Shown here piece after piece: positions 42,050-54,700 of a stretch of DNA of 64,000 bases (position 1 is the first letter of the stretch; each line of letters begins with the position of its first letter). Both the position numbers and the translations under genes were made by a program. The notes below the pieces were generated by a model. It saw only the letters and a program-made list of their open reading frames with translations, was not told the origin of the DNA and ran no database searches. This DNA is from Selaginella moellendorffii. Lineage: Eukaryota > Streptophyta > Lycopodiopsida > Selaginellales > Selaginellaceae. The stretch spans positions 1,047,070 to 1,111,069 of the forward strand of contig NW_003314294.1 in NCBI RefSeq assembly GCF_000143415.4, read 5' to 3'.

Positions 42050-43520
42050 CCCCCTCAATCTGACAATCTTTCTCAGATTGCAATTCACCAGCTCCCTAGA
42101 AACAAAAGGACAAGTTGATGTTGCAAAAGTTTGAATTGTGGAATTGCAATCATTGTCTTTATCAAAAGATCTACTACCATGTTGGCTGTAGAAATGCACT
42201 TAAGTTTGATCTCTCCTTGTTCCACGTGTTCTTGAACGAAGTAATGGAACATCTCAAAATGCTTGTTCCTCTTGTGGTGTATTGGATTTATGATGGATTG
42301 AAGACATGCTATGTTGTTGTTGTATACATTCATCAGTGCTTGCATTTTGAATCCTATATCTCACAGCAAACGGTAAATCCACAATGCTTCTCTGTCACCA
42401 CATTGTACTCGGCTTCACAAGTTGATAATGCTACCATTTGTTGTTTGTAATTGTGCCATGACACAACAATATTGGAGAATTTAAATACATACCCGGTTGT
42501 TGGATCTGTGATCATCAAGATCCCAAGCTACATTAGAATTTACCATTCCATGTGATCATCAAGATCCCGAGCTAAATTAGCATCTACCATTCCATATGGA
42601 ACCAACATATATGCTCCAATTTCTCCTCCTATCATATCTTTAAACTTGAGATGGAGTGATGAGGTCTGTGCAACATAGTTGAAAATATGTTCCACTGCAT
42701 ATTAATGTCTCCTCCCCAAGTTTTGCATGAATTGGCATACATGAGAGACCACTACTGCAATATGTTATATCTGGATGACTTGCTGTTGCGAGGTACATCA
42801 ATGCTCCAACCACATTTTGATATGGTAGTTGCTCATGGTTTATTAGCTCTGGAAAGCTTTTGAAATTGTAGTGTGAGGTTGAAGTTATACATGTCATGAA
42901 AAATTTGTCATATTCTTTGACAAGGTTAGAAATATACTTGTGTTGGTGAATCCTCCACCCTGTCACATGAAATTTCAAGACCAAGAAAAAAAGGGAATTT
43001 CATCATTTTAAGTCGTTTGATGAGTTGCTCTTTTAGCAATTGTAAATTCCATGCCTTCCTGATGATGATGAGATTGTCTATATAGACACAAATAAGTATG
43101 ATTGATAATTCTTGAACACAATACTAAAGGTTCTAATTAGCTTTTGCACAGAAAATCCAGAATTTGTTTAAAGTGTTGTACCATATCTTTGAATTGTTGA
43201 ATTGTTTAAATCCATAAATAGATTGCTGAAGTTTACAAATAAAATGTTCTTTTCTACGTACTGTAAAACCAGGCTAATGCATATAAATTGGTTGTTCCAA
43301 TTCTTTGTTCAGAAAAGTATTTTTGACATCTATTTGTAAGATCCAAATGACTATAGCAATGATTAGACAAATTGAAACCATTTTAATTACAAGGGAGAAA
43401 ATGTCGCTATAATCAATCCCTAACTCGCTATTTGTAACCTTTTGCCACTTTGTAGCTACTAACTCTTAGCTTTTTCTTGTATACTCTATTATGGATGCCT
43501 CTTTTAGAACTCCCAAGGTC
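42050..43520 (-). mobile_element. Degenerate Copia reverse transcriptase relic
   Basis: The minus strand encodes, with stops, Copia RT: VIWILQIDVKNTFLNKELEQ and HFICKLQQSIYGFKQF near 43190-43340, CVYIDNLIII near 43080 (the YVDD position with Asn in place of one Asp), LGLEISCDRVEDS near 42980, and YQNVVGALMYLATASHPDI at about 42760-42830. The RNase H end lies near 42100-42200. It is clearly inactive and unrelated in detail to the intact element at 20 kb. Confidence 0.8.
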
Positions 43521-43616
43521 TAGGAATTATTTTCCAGTTGAGTATTGTTTGTATCACTAGTTTCTAGTGAAAACACTATACTCCTAGAAGTGTGTAGCGC
43601 ACGTGGTTTTGACCTT

Positions 43617-43645
43617 TTATCCTATGGTGATTTACCATAGGATAA
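43617..43645. repeat. Perfect inverted repeat (12-bp stem, 5-bp loop)
   Basis: TTATCCTATGGT and ACCATAGGATAA flank GATTT. It would form a strong hairpin in RNA or a cruciform, within a probable LTR. Confidence 0.8.
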
Positions 43646-43678
43646 CACCACGAAGTGGAACCTAAACCCTCTTTGTGC

Positions 43679-43724
43679 CACGTGACAGATGCCATGTGTC
43701 AATGCCACGTGTCCATGCCACGTG
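43679..43724. promoter_or_regulatory. Cluster of CACGTG (G-box/ABRE-like) motifs
   Basis: CACGTG occurs at 43679-43684, 43706-43711 and 43719-43724, two of them as CCACGTGTC, with another at about 43600. In plants such sites bind bZIP/bHLH factors, including ABA/drought-responsive ones. Similar words occur at the edge of the LTR arrays near 47087 and 47262. Confidence 0.5.
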
Positions 43725-44149
43725 TCCACAGGAACCCGAGGTTCAAGGCCTTGGGCCACTGAACGAAGGAACGGTGCCAAACTCCCAAGCATGAAGTCAA
43801 AGAGTGACGGAACCGAACCACGGAGCAACTCCCGAGCATACAGCCCAAGGAGTGAAGGGACAGGAGCCCGGAGTGACTTGGAACAGTCCTAGAGCAACCA
43901 GCATCCCAATGCCAGGACCAGCATGTAAAACGGAGCCAAACGGAGTCTAGCGCTATTTCGGCATACCGGTGGCCTAACGCGAGGATATGGGTACTCCACC
44001 AACTAGCATGGAATGGAACTTGGGCTTAGACCCAAGCTGGACATAGAACAAGGACAGGCACGCAAGCGGGAGCTAGACTATGCCTCAGGTTGGTCAGCCA
44101 TGCCCGACCTACCCATTATCCCTACTACAATTTTGGGAACCCCCCAAAG

Positions 44150-44171
44150 CCCCCCCCCCCCCCCCCCCCCC
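44150..44171. repeat. Poly-C tract (about 22 bases)
   Basis: A homopolymer of C follows a CCCCCAAAG run. Its length may be unreliable in the assembly. Confidence 0.8.
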
Positions 44172-44741
44172 TTGAGGAACACACGCTTTGGGCTTTCACC
44201 CCAAGCCTCCCTTAGTATCAGGAGTTAGTCTCTGGGACAAGCTCGAAACTTACTAAATATGGAATGTCCCTAGATTGCGAATTTGGACACGGGACGAACA
44301 CCATTGTGTTCAGGACGATCTCTACATTCCGTAGATATGCCAAATGAGCAAATCTGGACACTTTCCATAAATAGCATTTGGGACCGAAATAAGACTAACA
44401 CAAAGGGCATGATAGCGAGGGTGTTTGGCAGGCCCGGGAAGCTATCATGTAGCGATATTGAGGGACTAATCTCAATACCCGAGGGTTCTTGTCCCTAGCA
44501 AGGGCAAGACAAAACGAGACGGGAACTCCTTACCGAGCTAAGTATGCTTAGCTAAAAACCCGTAGGAATTCCGCCCTTATGCCCCCCCGGGCTAAGTACA
44601 TTCGAAATGCCCAGTTAACTCCACTAGCACAAGAGGGACTGATAAAGGGTCCAGCAATACCGACCTCCTGCCATCGTGGCAGTAAGGTAAGAGTGTTCGT
44701 AAGGACTGGTCGACAGGTAACTTTCGATACCCGAAGTCACA

Positions 44742-45706
44742 TGCGCGACACTCTCCCCCCCTAGGGAAGATCGACGTCCTTGTCGATGCATACTCGAGTC
44801 TAGAATACCGCCAAGGAAACAACTCTAGAAAAAGTTCACGGTACTCACACTATGTGAGAAATGCACCAATTTAAATGAGTTAGGGGGCAACCTCTTTGTC
44901 TAACGCGGATGCGCTACCAGCTCAGACACCTTCCGGCCGTCGCTGACAAAGAAATGACCAACGGAGTTAGCCACCCTTGCTGCTCTGGGAGTCACCCAGC
45001 TTACAAAAGTGTGATATGCCCCTGCCCGCAGGAACATAGAGAGAGAAGCCAAAGGCCCCAACCCTCCTGAGCAAAGAAACCAAACCCGTCGGCACGAAGT
45101 GCCGAAGCTAGTCTGCCTATACTGGCCCAAACTCAAAGATCAATAGATGGACAATATCAAAGTCATAGACAATGATATCTTATAAGCTTAATTATCAGTG
45201 ATTATATCTTAGAGTAGAACACAAAAGTATTCCAAGTAAGTTATCATCCGATAAACCAGTATTATAGTAGATAGGAACCACCAACATCATCATAATTGGT
45301 AAACATAGGAATCACCATCCAACAAAACTCAATAGCAAGTGTATCATCGAGAAAACTCAATGATAAAACTTAACTACTGAAGATGGCATACAGTATGCTA
45401 AACAACTTACGAAAAATAACTCAAAGAACACAAGGTATCATTGACTAGCAAGCACAATGCTTGCGAATGTATCACCCGAAAGTAATAACATCCCAACCTA
45501 TCAGAACTAACTTGAGCAATAATCAACAGAACAAAATGAATGTTGCAAGACCAACAAACACTCGTTCATGCCAACTATCACAAAAGCCAATCTGAACAGA
45601 TCTCGGTCAACAATACCAAGGAATTAGAGTTGCTCAAGCAAGTGTTAGCAACATCCTACCAATGTCTCAAACCCAAGAGACCAATCCAAAGCAAACCACA
45701 AACAAC
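44742..45706 (-). repeat. Repeat family R, copy 2 left part
   Basis: Reverse-complement relative of 7480-8548. For example 44886-45140 matches 8050-8400 and 45240-45330 matches 7855-7930. It breaks at about 45706, where a nested LTR element begins, and the same family resumes at 53282 with the sequence expected next. No real gene; the ORF near 44900-45136 is a shadow shared with 8156-8392. Confidence 0.7.
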
Positions 45707-47315
45707 ACCGTGGCCTTACGCGAGCCACCTGGGTACTTTCTGCCCCTGGCCGTGTTTGCCAACACTGCCACTGGATCGAGACCCACAGGCCCGACCACTA
45801 AGTCCCACGGTCCTCTGGGACTTCCTCACCACACGACTGTGTCCTTGGTCACTACCCCAGAGGACTGCTCCTCTTCCTTTCCACAGTCTGGGCCTTTGGG
45901 ACAACATTTCGGAACGCCTAAGTTCATGTTTTCCCTTTGTAAGGATCAACCTGGCTCATTCTTGACCTCTGCGTGGGTTTTCTTGTCAGGCAAAATGCTG
46001 CTGCGTGGACCATTGCTTGGATCTCGTAAAGCTGTGAGGTAAGGTTATTTATTTTTATATTACAGGCTCGTCCAAAACTCGATGTAAGAGATACCGATTC
46101 TTTATTGGATCAACGACTGGGAGCATCGGGTATGAGCGGGTTCCGTTGAGCCACACCAGGTATCCAAGTAGGTAGTGCCACCCACACTTGGACTGGGAGC
46201 ATCGGCCAGTCGATCTCCCGGGGGAACTAGAGCCGGCTCTTGAACACTTCACCAAGCTACCCCGCTTGTCGGTCTGTGTTCACTCTAGTCTTGGACTTCC
46301 CAGTGGGCAGCTCATCACCCAACACTGGGTCCGGCCTTCCTGGGCCAAACTGGCCTTTCCTGGCCAAACTGGCTCCACTGCAGTCCTCCCCCTACTATAC
46401 TTTTGGAGCTCACCAAACCCCCCAGGGTCTGGGAGACGAACGCTTTGGGCTTTCACCCTCTCAGGCTCCGGACTCGGACTCGGACTCGGACTCGGACTCG
46501 GACTCGGATTCGGACTCGGACTCGGGCTCGGGCTCGGTCTTGGCCTCAGCCTCGGTCTCGGTCTCGGTCCCGATCTCGGTCTCGGTCTCGGTCCTAGTCT
46601 CGGTCCCGGTCTCGGTCTCGACTTCGGACTCCATCTCGGACTCCATCTCAGACTCCATCTCGGGTCCATCTCGGACTCCATTTCGGGTCCATCTCGGACT
46701 CCATCTCGGACTCCATCTCGGGTCCATCTCGGACTCCATCTCAGACTCCATTTCGGGTCCATCTCGGGTCCACCTCGGACTCCATCTCGGACTCCATCTC
46801 GGACTCCATCTCGGGTCCATCTCGGGCTCCATCTCGGACTCCATCTCGGGTCCATCTCGGGTCCATCTCGGACTCCACTTCGGACTCCAACTCGGGTCCA
46901 TCTCGGACTCCACTTCGGACTCCAACTCGGGTCCATCTCGGACTCCACTTCGGACTCCAACTCGAGTCCATCTCGGACTCCACTTCGGACTCCAACTCGA
47001 GTCCATCTCGGACACTACTTCGGACTCCAACTCGAGTCCATCTCGGATACTACTTCGGACTCCAACTCGAGTCCATCTCGGACACTTCCACGTGTCATGT
47101 GTTGGTCCTTTTGGGTCCCTTTTTGGAGCCTCGCTTTTTGCTCGCTTCGTGCTCGTTCCTCTTGCAGTTCGTTGGGAGTTCCACTCCCGCTCTTGACTTT
47201 TCAAGTCGGAGCTTTTGGTCCAAACGTGTTACGCTCGTTTGGCTCTCGCTTCAGCCACTACCACGTGGCACCCTTTCCGGCTCCACTTTGGGGCCTAGGG
47301 ATTTTGTGTCTCACA
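45707..47315 (-). repeat. 3' LTR (rearranged) of the nested LTR element
   Basis: The right part, 46134-47315, is nearly identical to 52088-53281. The left part (45739-45910) matches 51838-52012 but in changed order, and 45920-46133 has no counterpart in the other LTR. It ends CTCACA. On the minus strand a GGTGGTGGAG purine tract (plus 47318-47330) sits just before TGTGAG, as expected for a polypurine tract and 3' LTR. Confidence 0.7.
46466..47086. repeat. CTCGGA / CCATCTCGGACT tandem array (left)
   Basis: The array starts as a pure hexamer (GGACTC)n, passes through CGGTCT variants, then becomes a 12- to 15-base pattern built from CCATCTCGGACT and TCGGGTCCATCT, and ends with 30-base units containing CCAACTCGAGTCCATCTCGG. 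All units are multiples of three, so every frame stays open and yields artificial Leu-Gly, Asp-Ser or Arg-Thr repeat ORFs. No gene is implied. Confidence 0.9.
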
Positions 47316-50300
47316 ACTCCACCACCTATAGACGAAGTTCGATGTCCTCATCGAACGGTAAACCATTTTGTAAAGTAACACTCGCATGTGTTACCATTTC
47401 CATCTTTGGCACCTAGCCAATATTTATCAATGGTTTGACATTGAAGGCTCACCATGCCTTTTGCATATGCCTCAATGGTTTGACACCAAAGGCTCACCAT
47501 GCCTTGCCTATCCTCTAAGGAGGGTGGTCTCTCCAACTTAGAGACTGATTGGACCACATATAGTGGTTCTCTCCTTTTATTGGTTTAGTTCTTGCTAAAC
47601 CTCTTAGAGACCCTTATCTAAGTCAATCCCACTACTCCTTCTCGAGTAGTCTCAATTTCCATCGATATAACCTTTGCACTTTGGAACTTTGAATTTTGAC
47701 TTCTTGGAGTCAATTTCCTAGGTGTCTTCGACACCTTGCCTTGCACCTTTTGTGCAACTCCACTTCCCATCCTAGGAAGTTCTCTACTCGAGGGCACCAT
47801 CATCCTCTCTTCTATTTCGTGCCAAAGTTCCAGTTATCATACTTTGTGCTAGGGCTGTTCATGGCCCTATCATTTGGCTACCTTACCGCTCCCTCCCTTG
47901 GAGCTTCCACTTTCGCCAAATCGGAGCATTTCGGAATCCTTCCTTGGAAACACACTTCCTTTCCCGCAACTTGTTAGCGTCCAACACATTAGTGTTCCTC
48001 GCCTAACTTTGTCACTTGGATTCCTTCCAAGGGATTCCACGGCCCTATCTTGGCCACTCATCTTTTGCTCCTATCCGTTGATTGTTGCACCAAGCAACAT
48101 TGAATCCCTACCTCCCTCCTTGAGGTATTGTTTCGGTTCCATAGCAAAGACTCTTCTTTGCCAAGTCCGGAGGATGTTCACCCCTAGTACGTCTCTTTAG
48201 CATCTTCTGCTATGGGCTCTATCCACGGCCCAACTTCATGACCCTCCCATGGGTCTTTTATAGAGACTATTTTCCTCGGACTCACTATGCCATCGCACGG
48301 ACATAGTTTATTTCCCTTAGGTGCTCTTCCCACTTGGTTATCACGACCAAGCCACACCACCTTAAACAGTTCAATTTCAACATTTTGAACCAGGAACTTC
48401 ATTCCTTAGCCAACCAAGGACCTTGTCCTTATCTGGCCATAAGATCACCTAGTGATTTCACCTTGGCACCTTAACAGAGTTGCTAAGAGGTACTTGGTTT
48501 TCTAGACCTTCAAGTTGTTGACTATAACCCCAGGGGCATCCCCCACACTTGGCGGTGCACCCAAGCCAGCCCTTACGGCCAAGGGTTCATAGCAACTGAG
48601 ATTAGGTGTCCCCATCTCACTCACCACGACCTTGGTGCCACTTGCACCAAAGCGTTCAAGTTAGATATGCTGAGCTTTCACACTAAGCAATCTAACCGTG
48701 CATCACGACTCCGAGGCATCCCTCGCTTGGCGGTGTGCCCAAACCAATCTCCCCACTGAGAGTCCATGACCACCGAAATATGAGTGTCCTCATATTCCAA
48801 ACCATCACCACGCCCTAGTGATTTGGGACTCGAACCCAAGCACTAGAGGGTCGGGACTCGAACCCAACCTCCGTATATGCATCTACGGACGGCATCACAC
48901 AAGATGCCTGGCGTGACTCCCCACGCCGGTGCACCAACTTATTTTTATTTTTAAAGCGCGCTACAGATCACAGCTTAGGAACCTAGTTCCTCCACACTGC
49001 CAAGTCCTCTCACTTGACATGTCCATGATCATGCATGGGCTCCTCCATGCTTGGCCCCATGGCCCACCCTTTTTGAAGTTATCACCTTCAACTAGGGTAT
49101 TTGTTCCCCCGACGTGCCAATCTCGCTTGGCAAGTCCTCTGACCACTGTAACATGGTTCCTGCATAAGCGTGAAAGTCCTTGACCATCGACTTTCGTTCA
49201 AAGCCCTCTCCTTGAACACTCGGGAACTACTTCCCTAACCTTGATAGCCTTGCCTCATGGCAAGCTTCAAAACCACGCTTCTGCTGCGCCACTCTGATTT
49301 CGCGCGTTCCATGAACCATTTACACTTGGCCTTTCTAGGTACTAAGCTACCTAGAATCGTCTTTGGGAACCTTGAAGGAACTCTGTCCCTCAGCTTGCTA
49401 AGGCTTCCCTTTTTGCAAGCCTTCCAAATGCCACATAGTCTAACATGGACAATTCCATATTTTAGACTTTCCATGGCATCACGGTTGCTAGTGGCAACAC
49501 CCTCGAGCCCCCACTTGATTCTCCACTCCCAGCTGGCATAACCAACCTTGGTTATGCCCTTTGATTCCTACGGTTCGGTTCTATCCCCTTACTTCTTGCT
49601 TTTTGGCTTCACACCTTTCCTTTGGTCATTCTCCTCCAGACCAGAAGGATAGCTTTGCACTTTCTATCATGCTTTAGCAAGTATTCTTAGGGATGAACCT
49701 ACCCAATAGCCTAGGGAGTGGTTCTTCAATCCGGGTATGCTCACCTTATAATCCCACACACTGGGATTACATTGTTGCTTATGGGCCTTTACATGCCCAT
49801 CACTAGCCTTGCCAAAATTCCATTTTTGGCTTTGTCCAACTCGGGTAGACAGTCCTCTCCTGTCTCCGCAACCTTGAACATTTGGATAGCACCTTCTATC
49901 CATCATTCGCTAGGGACTTAGTCCCTTGGGCTTTATCCATTGCCCTCGCGACATCAAACACCACCTTCTGGTGTTCTAGAGTGTTCGGGTGTCCCAATGA
50001 TGGCTTTCTTGACAATGAGTATTTCCTTTTATGACATTGACTTACTATATCGCAACACAAGCAACTTATCCCCCGTAAGGGTATATCCAACTTCCCTATG
50101 CTATTAAGAAGTCTTGGGTAGCTACCTTCTACCCGTTTAACCAGTTATTTTGCATCTCTTGCTTAGTTGCCTCATAATTGTCAAGTCCTACAACTCATTG
50201 CTTGGTGCTTTCACACCTCCATCATTATCTGGGTCACCACACTCCAACTGCATGCTCTGCAACTTAGGCTATGCTATTCCCATTTCCATTGGGATTCCTT

Positions 50301-51420
50301 TGGCAAGGGGTTCTCATGAACCCACCAATATAGCCTCAAGGTATCACACCTTGGCATATTTGGTGTCTCCACACCATCGGCTCCACGAGCCTACCTCTAT
50401 GACATTTCCCCTTCGTGTCTAAGTCTTTGCCAAGACCAACACCGCTCTTTCTCATGCCAACCATCCGTTAGCACTGCACTATAGAGGTCACACACAACTT
50501 TATGTCAAAGTTGTTTTCTTCTGGGAACACCTTTCCCATAACTTTAGCATGGCACATTTTGCCATCGAGGAGATACCCTCTGTTCTCATCCTTGGATCCT
50601 ATGATCCCCCCCCATCCTTTGTGGGGTACAACACACCTCAGTCCAAATGCTTCCATCAGTCCTTTTAGGACCATCCGTTGACTCTACTTGAGTCATCCAG
50701 CAGTTTTGGACTTGGTTAATCCACAGACCCGTAAGGTTCTACTTGTGAGGCACTAGCTCACTGGAATACACTTCTTGCATTCCTGTCCTACTCAAAAGGA
50801 CTATTTTCACAAGTGTTACTCCGACACTTGATTTTGTTCTCTGGGGGCCACCTTTGCCCCTGAGGACTACTTGTCCATGTGATGAGAACACCAACTCATC
50901 CACTTAATACACCCCCAACTCCTTGGGTTGTTCCAGCATTTATTAGAGGTAGCCCCGGCTACCTTTTCAAGGACTTGAGTCCTCTTCCGTATTTGACCTC
51001 CCACGGTCATTACTTCTTGTCTCACATTCATGAGCACCAACATCAACTATATGAGGAAAATCTTGTGACTCCTTTATTGCTTTGGAGTTTTTATCTTTCC
51101 CGTGATCCCAACTGTAGTTGTTTACCACAACTACATTAGCCAGTTTGCTAAGTCAAACGCTCATCTGGATCACATCCTCAACTCTTTGAGGAAAACCATA
51201 TACTGTTCCCAAGATCCCAAAGTCGTTCCATTATTGGCCCTTTTCTATCCACCACCTTGTCTACAAGTTCACACATGAACTGTAATGGAGAGCCATATCT
51301 TCCCGACCTGCTACTCCTCAAGGATAGGCCCACTTCTCGGACCTTCCGTTGCCAACACCAGTGGTGATATACTTGAGCACCAATAAAAGTCGGACTAAGG
51401 AACAGCTCCGATACCAAATT
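47316..51420 (-). mobile_element. Internal region of a non-autonomous LTR element (LARD-like)
   Basis: This 4.1-kb stretch lies between the LTRs. The minus strand begins at a primer-binding site (51406-51417) and ends at a purine tract near 47318. No gag, protease, integrase, RT or RNase H motif is visible in any frame. The longest minus ORFs (for example 49235-49474 and 50468-50674) have no domain. It resembles a large retrotransposon derivative that would rely on proteins of another element. Periodic words such as GACTCGAACCCAA recur near 48830-48870. Confidence 0.65.
51406..51417 (-). other. Primer-binding site of the nested LTR element
   Basis: The minus strand reads TGGTATCGGAGC, the same initiator-tRNA-Met-type site as in the intact Copia at 20487. 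It lies three bases inside the LTR edge at 51421. Confidence 0.75.
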
Positions 51421-53281
51421 GTAAGCGACTAAATTTTCCATTCTACTTTAGTCACTTAACCACACCTCTGACCACTTGGAGAAGTCTCATTCACAACCTC
51501 CATAAGTCCAATCTAGGACTTGGGACTTGCTAGCCCCGAGAATGGCATCCATGCCACTCAACATTTGCACTTGGTCCAAGTGCTCCACATGTCCGATCCC
51601 ATGACCGACACTCAAAGGTACCACCGACATAACAGCCCGTTACGCTAAGGCCATGCCCAATCACCTTTGCCACACTGGTAGTCCAATACCACTTGCATCA
51701 CCGTCTTGGCTCTCCAAGACTAGGCAAACCATCCGTGAGTGGTCATCTCAGATCCACTCCTTAGCATCCTTAGGATGCCCACCGACAAGGGGAATAGCCT
51801 TCCCCAATATCCCTCTGTCAGTCCCCACTAAGTCCCTTTCTGCCCCTGGCCGTGTTTGCCAACACTGCCACTGGATCGAGACCCACAGGCCCGACCACTA
51901 AGTCCCACGGTCCTCTGGGACTTCCTCACCACACGACTGTGTCCTTGGTCACTACCCCAGAGGACTGCTCCTCTTCCTTTCCATAGTCTGGGCCTTTGGG
52001 ACAATATTTCGGAACACCGTGGCCTTACGCGAGCCACCTGGGTACTCTCCTCGCCTTCTGCCCTTGGGTGCTCTAGCCATGGGCTTAGAGCGGGTTCCGT
52101 TGAGCCACACCAGGTATCCAAGTAGGTAGTGCCACCCACACTTGGACTGGGAGCATCGGCTAGTCGATCTCCCGGGGGAACTAGAGCCGGCTCTTGAACA
52201 CTTCACCAAGCTACCCCGCTTGTTGGTCTGTGTTCACTCTAGTCTTGGACTTCCCAGTGGGCAGCTCATCACCCAACACTGGGTCCGGCCTTCCTGGGCC
52301 AAACTGGCCTTTCCTGGCCAAACTGGCTCCACTGCAGTCCTCCCCCTACTATACTTTTGGAGCTCACCAAACCCCCCAGGGTCTGGGAGACGAACGCTTT
52401 GGGCTTTCACCCTCTCAGGCTCCGGACTCGGACTCGGACTCGGACTCGGACTCGGACTCGGATTCGGACTCGGACTCGGGCTCGGGCTCGGTCTTGGCCT
52501 CAGCCTCGGTCTCGGTCTCGGTCCCGATCTCGGTCTCGGTCTCGGTCCCAGTCTCGGTCCCGGTCTCGGTCTCGACTTCGGACTCCATCTCGGACTCCAT
52601 CTCAGACTCCATCTCGGGTCCATCTCGGACTCCATTTCGGGTCCATCTCGGACTCCATCTCGGACTCCATCTCGGACTCCATCTCGGGTCCATCTCGGAC
52701 TCCATCTCAGACTCCATTTCGGGTCCATCTCGGGTCCACCTCGGACTCCATCTCGGACTCCATCTCGGACTCCATCTCGGGTCCATCTCGGGCTCCATCT
52801 CGGACTCCATCTCGGGTCCATCTCGGGTCCATCTCGGACTCCACTTCGGACTCCAACTCGGGTCCATCTCGGACTCCACTTCGGACTCCAACTCGGGTCC
52901 ATCTCGGACTCCACTTCGGACTCCAACTCGAGTCCATCTCGGACTCCACTTCGGACTCCAACTCGAGTCCATCTCGGACACTACTTCGGACTCCAACTCG
53001 AGTCCATCTCGGATACTACTTCGGACTCCAACTCGAGTCCATCTCGGACACTTCCACGTGTCATGTGTTGGTCCTTTTGGGTCCCTTTTTGGAGCCTCGC
53101 TTTTTGCTCGCTTCGTGCTCGTTCCTCTTGCAGTTCGTTGGGAGTTCCACTCCCGCTCTTGACTTTTCAAGTCGGAGCTTTTGGTCCAAACGTGTTACGC
53201 TCGTTTGGCTCTCACTTCAGCCACTACCACGTGGCACCCTTTCCGGCTCCACTTTGGGGCCTAGGGATTTTGTGTCTCACA
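51421..53281 (-). repeat. 5' LTR of the nested LTR element (1.86 kb)
   Basis: The plus strand runs TGTAAGCGAC...CTCACA, so the minus strand also has TG...CA ends. It contains the second tandem array. The part 52088-53281 aligns with 46134-47315, with a 12-bp difference (one repeat unit) and only a few substitutions seen by eye, so the insertion or duplication is recent. Confidence 0.75.
52424..53050. repeat. CTCGGA / CCATCTCGGACT tandem array (right)
   Basis: Same structure as 46466-47086 with one extra 12-bp CCATCTCGGACT unit. It keeps all frames open, giving large spurious ORFs of about 230-390 codons on both strands. Confidence 0.9.
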
Positions 53282-54700
53282 ATGTGGTATTGCAAAAAGC
53301 CATAAGCTATCAAAGAAAACAACTAACCATCATGAAAGAGCATCAACCATCCTATCAATAGAAAAATGCATAATCATCATCGAAGAAAGAATCTACTATT
53401 CCGAAGAATAGCAAATCATTCTATACCAACAATAATCAAGCAAAACCCTTGACAAGGATAATCAACTATCTTAGATGATAGTCAATCATCACCAATGATT
53501 GCTAGATGCAAAGACTAACATCAACATTGAAGCTAATGAGCCAAAATGCCTTCCCCCAACAACTCCTAACAAATGAAACAATGAGCATGAAAACTCAAAT
53601 AACCAAAAGCTCGAAGAAGTCTATAGCCAAGTCTTGCCTAATAATGATCACAAGTCTCGCATGGACTAACGTCAATGCTAAAGAAGAAATCATGGTACAA
53701 CCCACAATATCCTCCTCAACACATCTATAAGCTAAACTTCATAATGCAAAGCTAATGAAGAGCATATCTGCATCAATCCAAAAGCTAAGCATAACAAAGC
53801 TATGCTCAACAAGTGATCATCAAACGATCCGCCATGAATCCATCTATAGCAAGACGTAACTCACATCATAACAAGCACAAGAAGAATCATCAAATGATCG
53901 ATATATTCCAACTCAAATCCAATAAGGATTCAAATATTCCAATATCAATCACTAACTCTTCCACTTGTAGAGTTAGCATAGTCCATGACTAAACCACTTT
54001 TCAAGGAAAAGCTCAAAGCTCAACCCCTACTAAATAATCTCGTCTAGGACATAACTAACTCAAACTTGCCATTCAGTTCATTTGAACGTCAACATAGTTG
54101 CTAACTAGCAAATGCACGAATGCTAATAACACAAAGCTATAGCCAAATCATCGACACTATCTTCATCAAAACTAATGAAACTCGACATCAATCTTGTGGA
54201 GAGACATCTCATTTCACTAAAATCTCAACATCAACAATGTCAACGACAAGGCATCACTTCAATGCCATCAACACTAGAACAAAGCTAGAAGAAAGCACAA
54301 GTGTATCACCACTCAAAACTCTCTAGCAACCAAGCTAACCAAAGTCGGAGATACTTTACTTAGTATCCGAGACCAATCTCTCAACAATACTCAGATACAG
54401 ATAACACTTCCTCAAGGAGTGAATCACCACGTCCATGACTCAATGAAATCCAACACTATGAACTAAATGCAACCAAATGATATCAACAGAGGTAGAGTCG
54501 ACATGCCAACATGGAAAACCCATGTAAGTCTAACGACACAATCCTCCGCAACCCTATCCGGTAAAGCAAACCCATCACTGATAAATCTTCATCGAGTGAA
54601 GCAAGTGTCAACAATCCTTGACAAAGTCTACAAGCAATCACTAGTCGCAAAGCAACTAACAATCACCCCTCAACTTGCCTTCACAAGACTCAAACACTAA
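53282..54700 (-). repeat. Repeat family R, copy 2 right part
   Basis: It resumes family R exactly where 45706 left off: 53283-53350 matches the reverse complement of 7425-7480, and 53510-53600 that of 7150-7260. Similarity fades beyond about 53.6 kb and I cannot follow it. AT-rich, non-coding. Confidence 0.6.

Larger units (their letters stand above)
43591..44741 (-). repeat. Probable LTR of a family R element
   Basis: The stretch starts TGTGTAGCGCACG and ends TCACA. On the minus strand it is preceded by a purine-rich tract (44746-44764), which fits a 3' LTR of a minus-strand element whose body lies to the right. It contains a 12-bp-stem hairpin, several CACGTG words and a poly-C run. Around 44130-44210 it resembles 46385-46460 of the neighbouring LTR element. 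The boundaries are inferred from TG/CA ends and the purine tract only. Confidence 0.45.

Noticed and set aside
44880-44940. tRNA-like A-box (GAGCTGGTAGCGC) shared by family R at 44.9 kb and 8.37 kb
   Set aside because: No T arm or acceptor pairing follows. It may be tRNA-derived ancestry of the repeat, but not a tRNA gene.
46188-47378. Large Leu-Gly, Asp-Ser and Arg-Thr repeat ORFs on both strands (also 52142-53361)
   Set aside because: They come from tandem arrays with unit lengths divisible by three, which keep all frames open. There is no start context, domain or codon bias.
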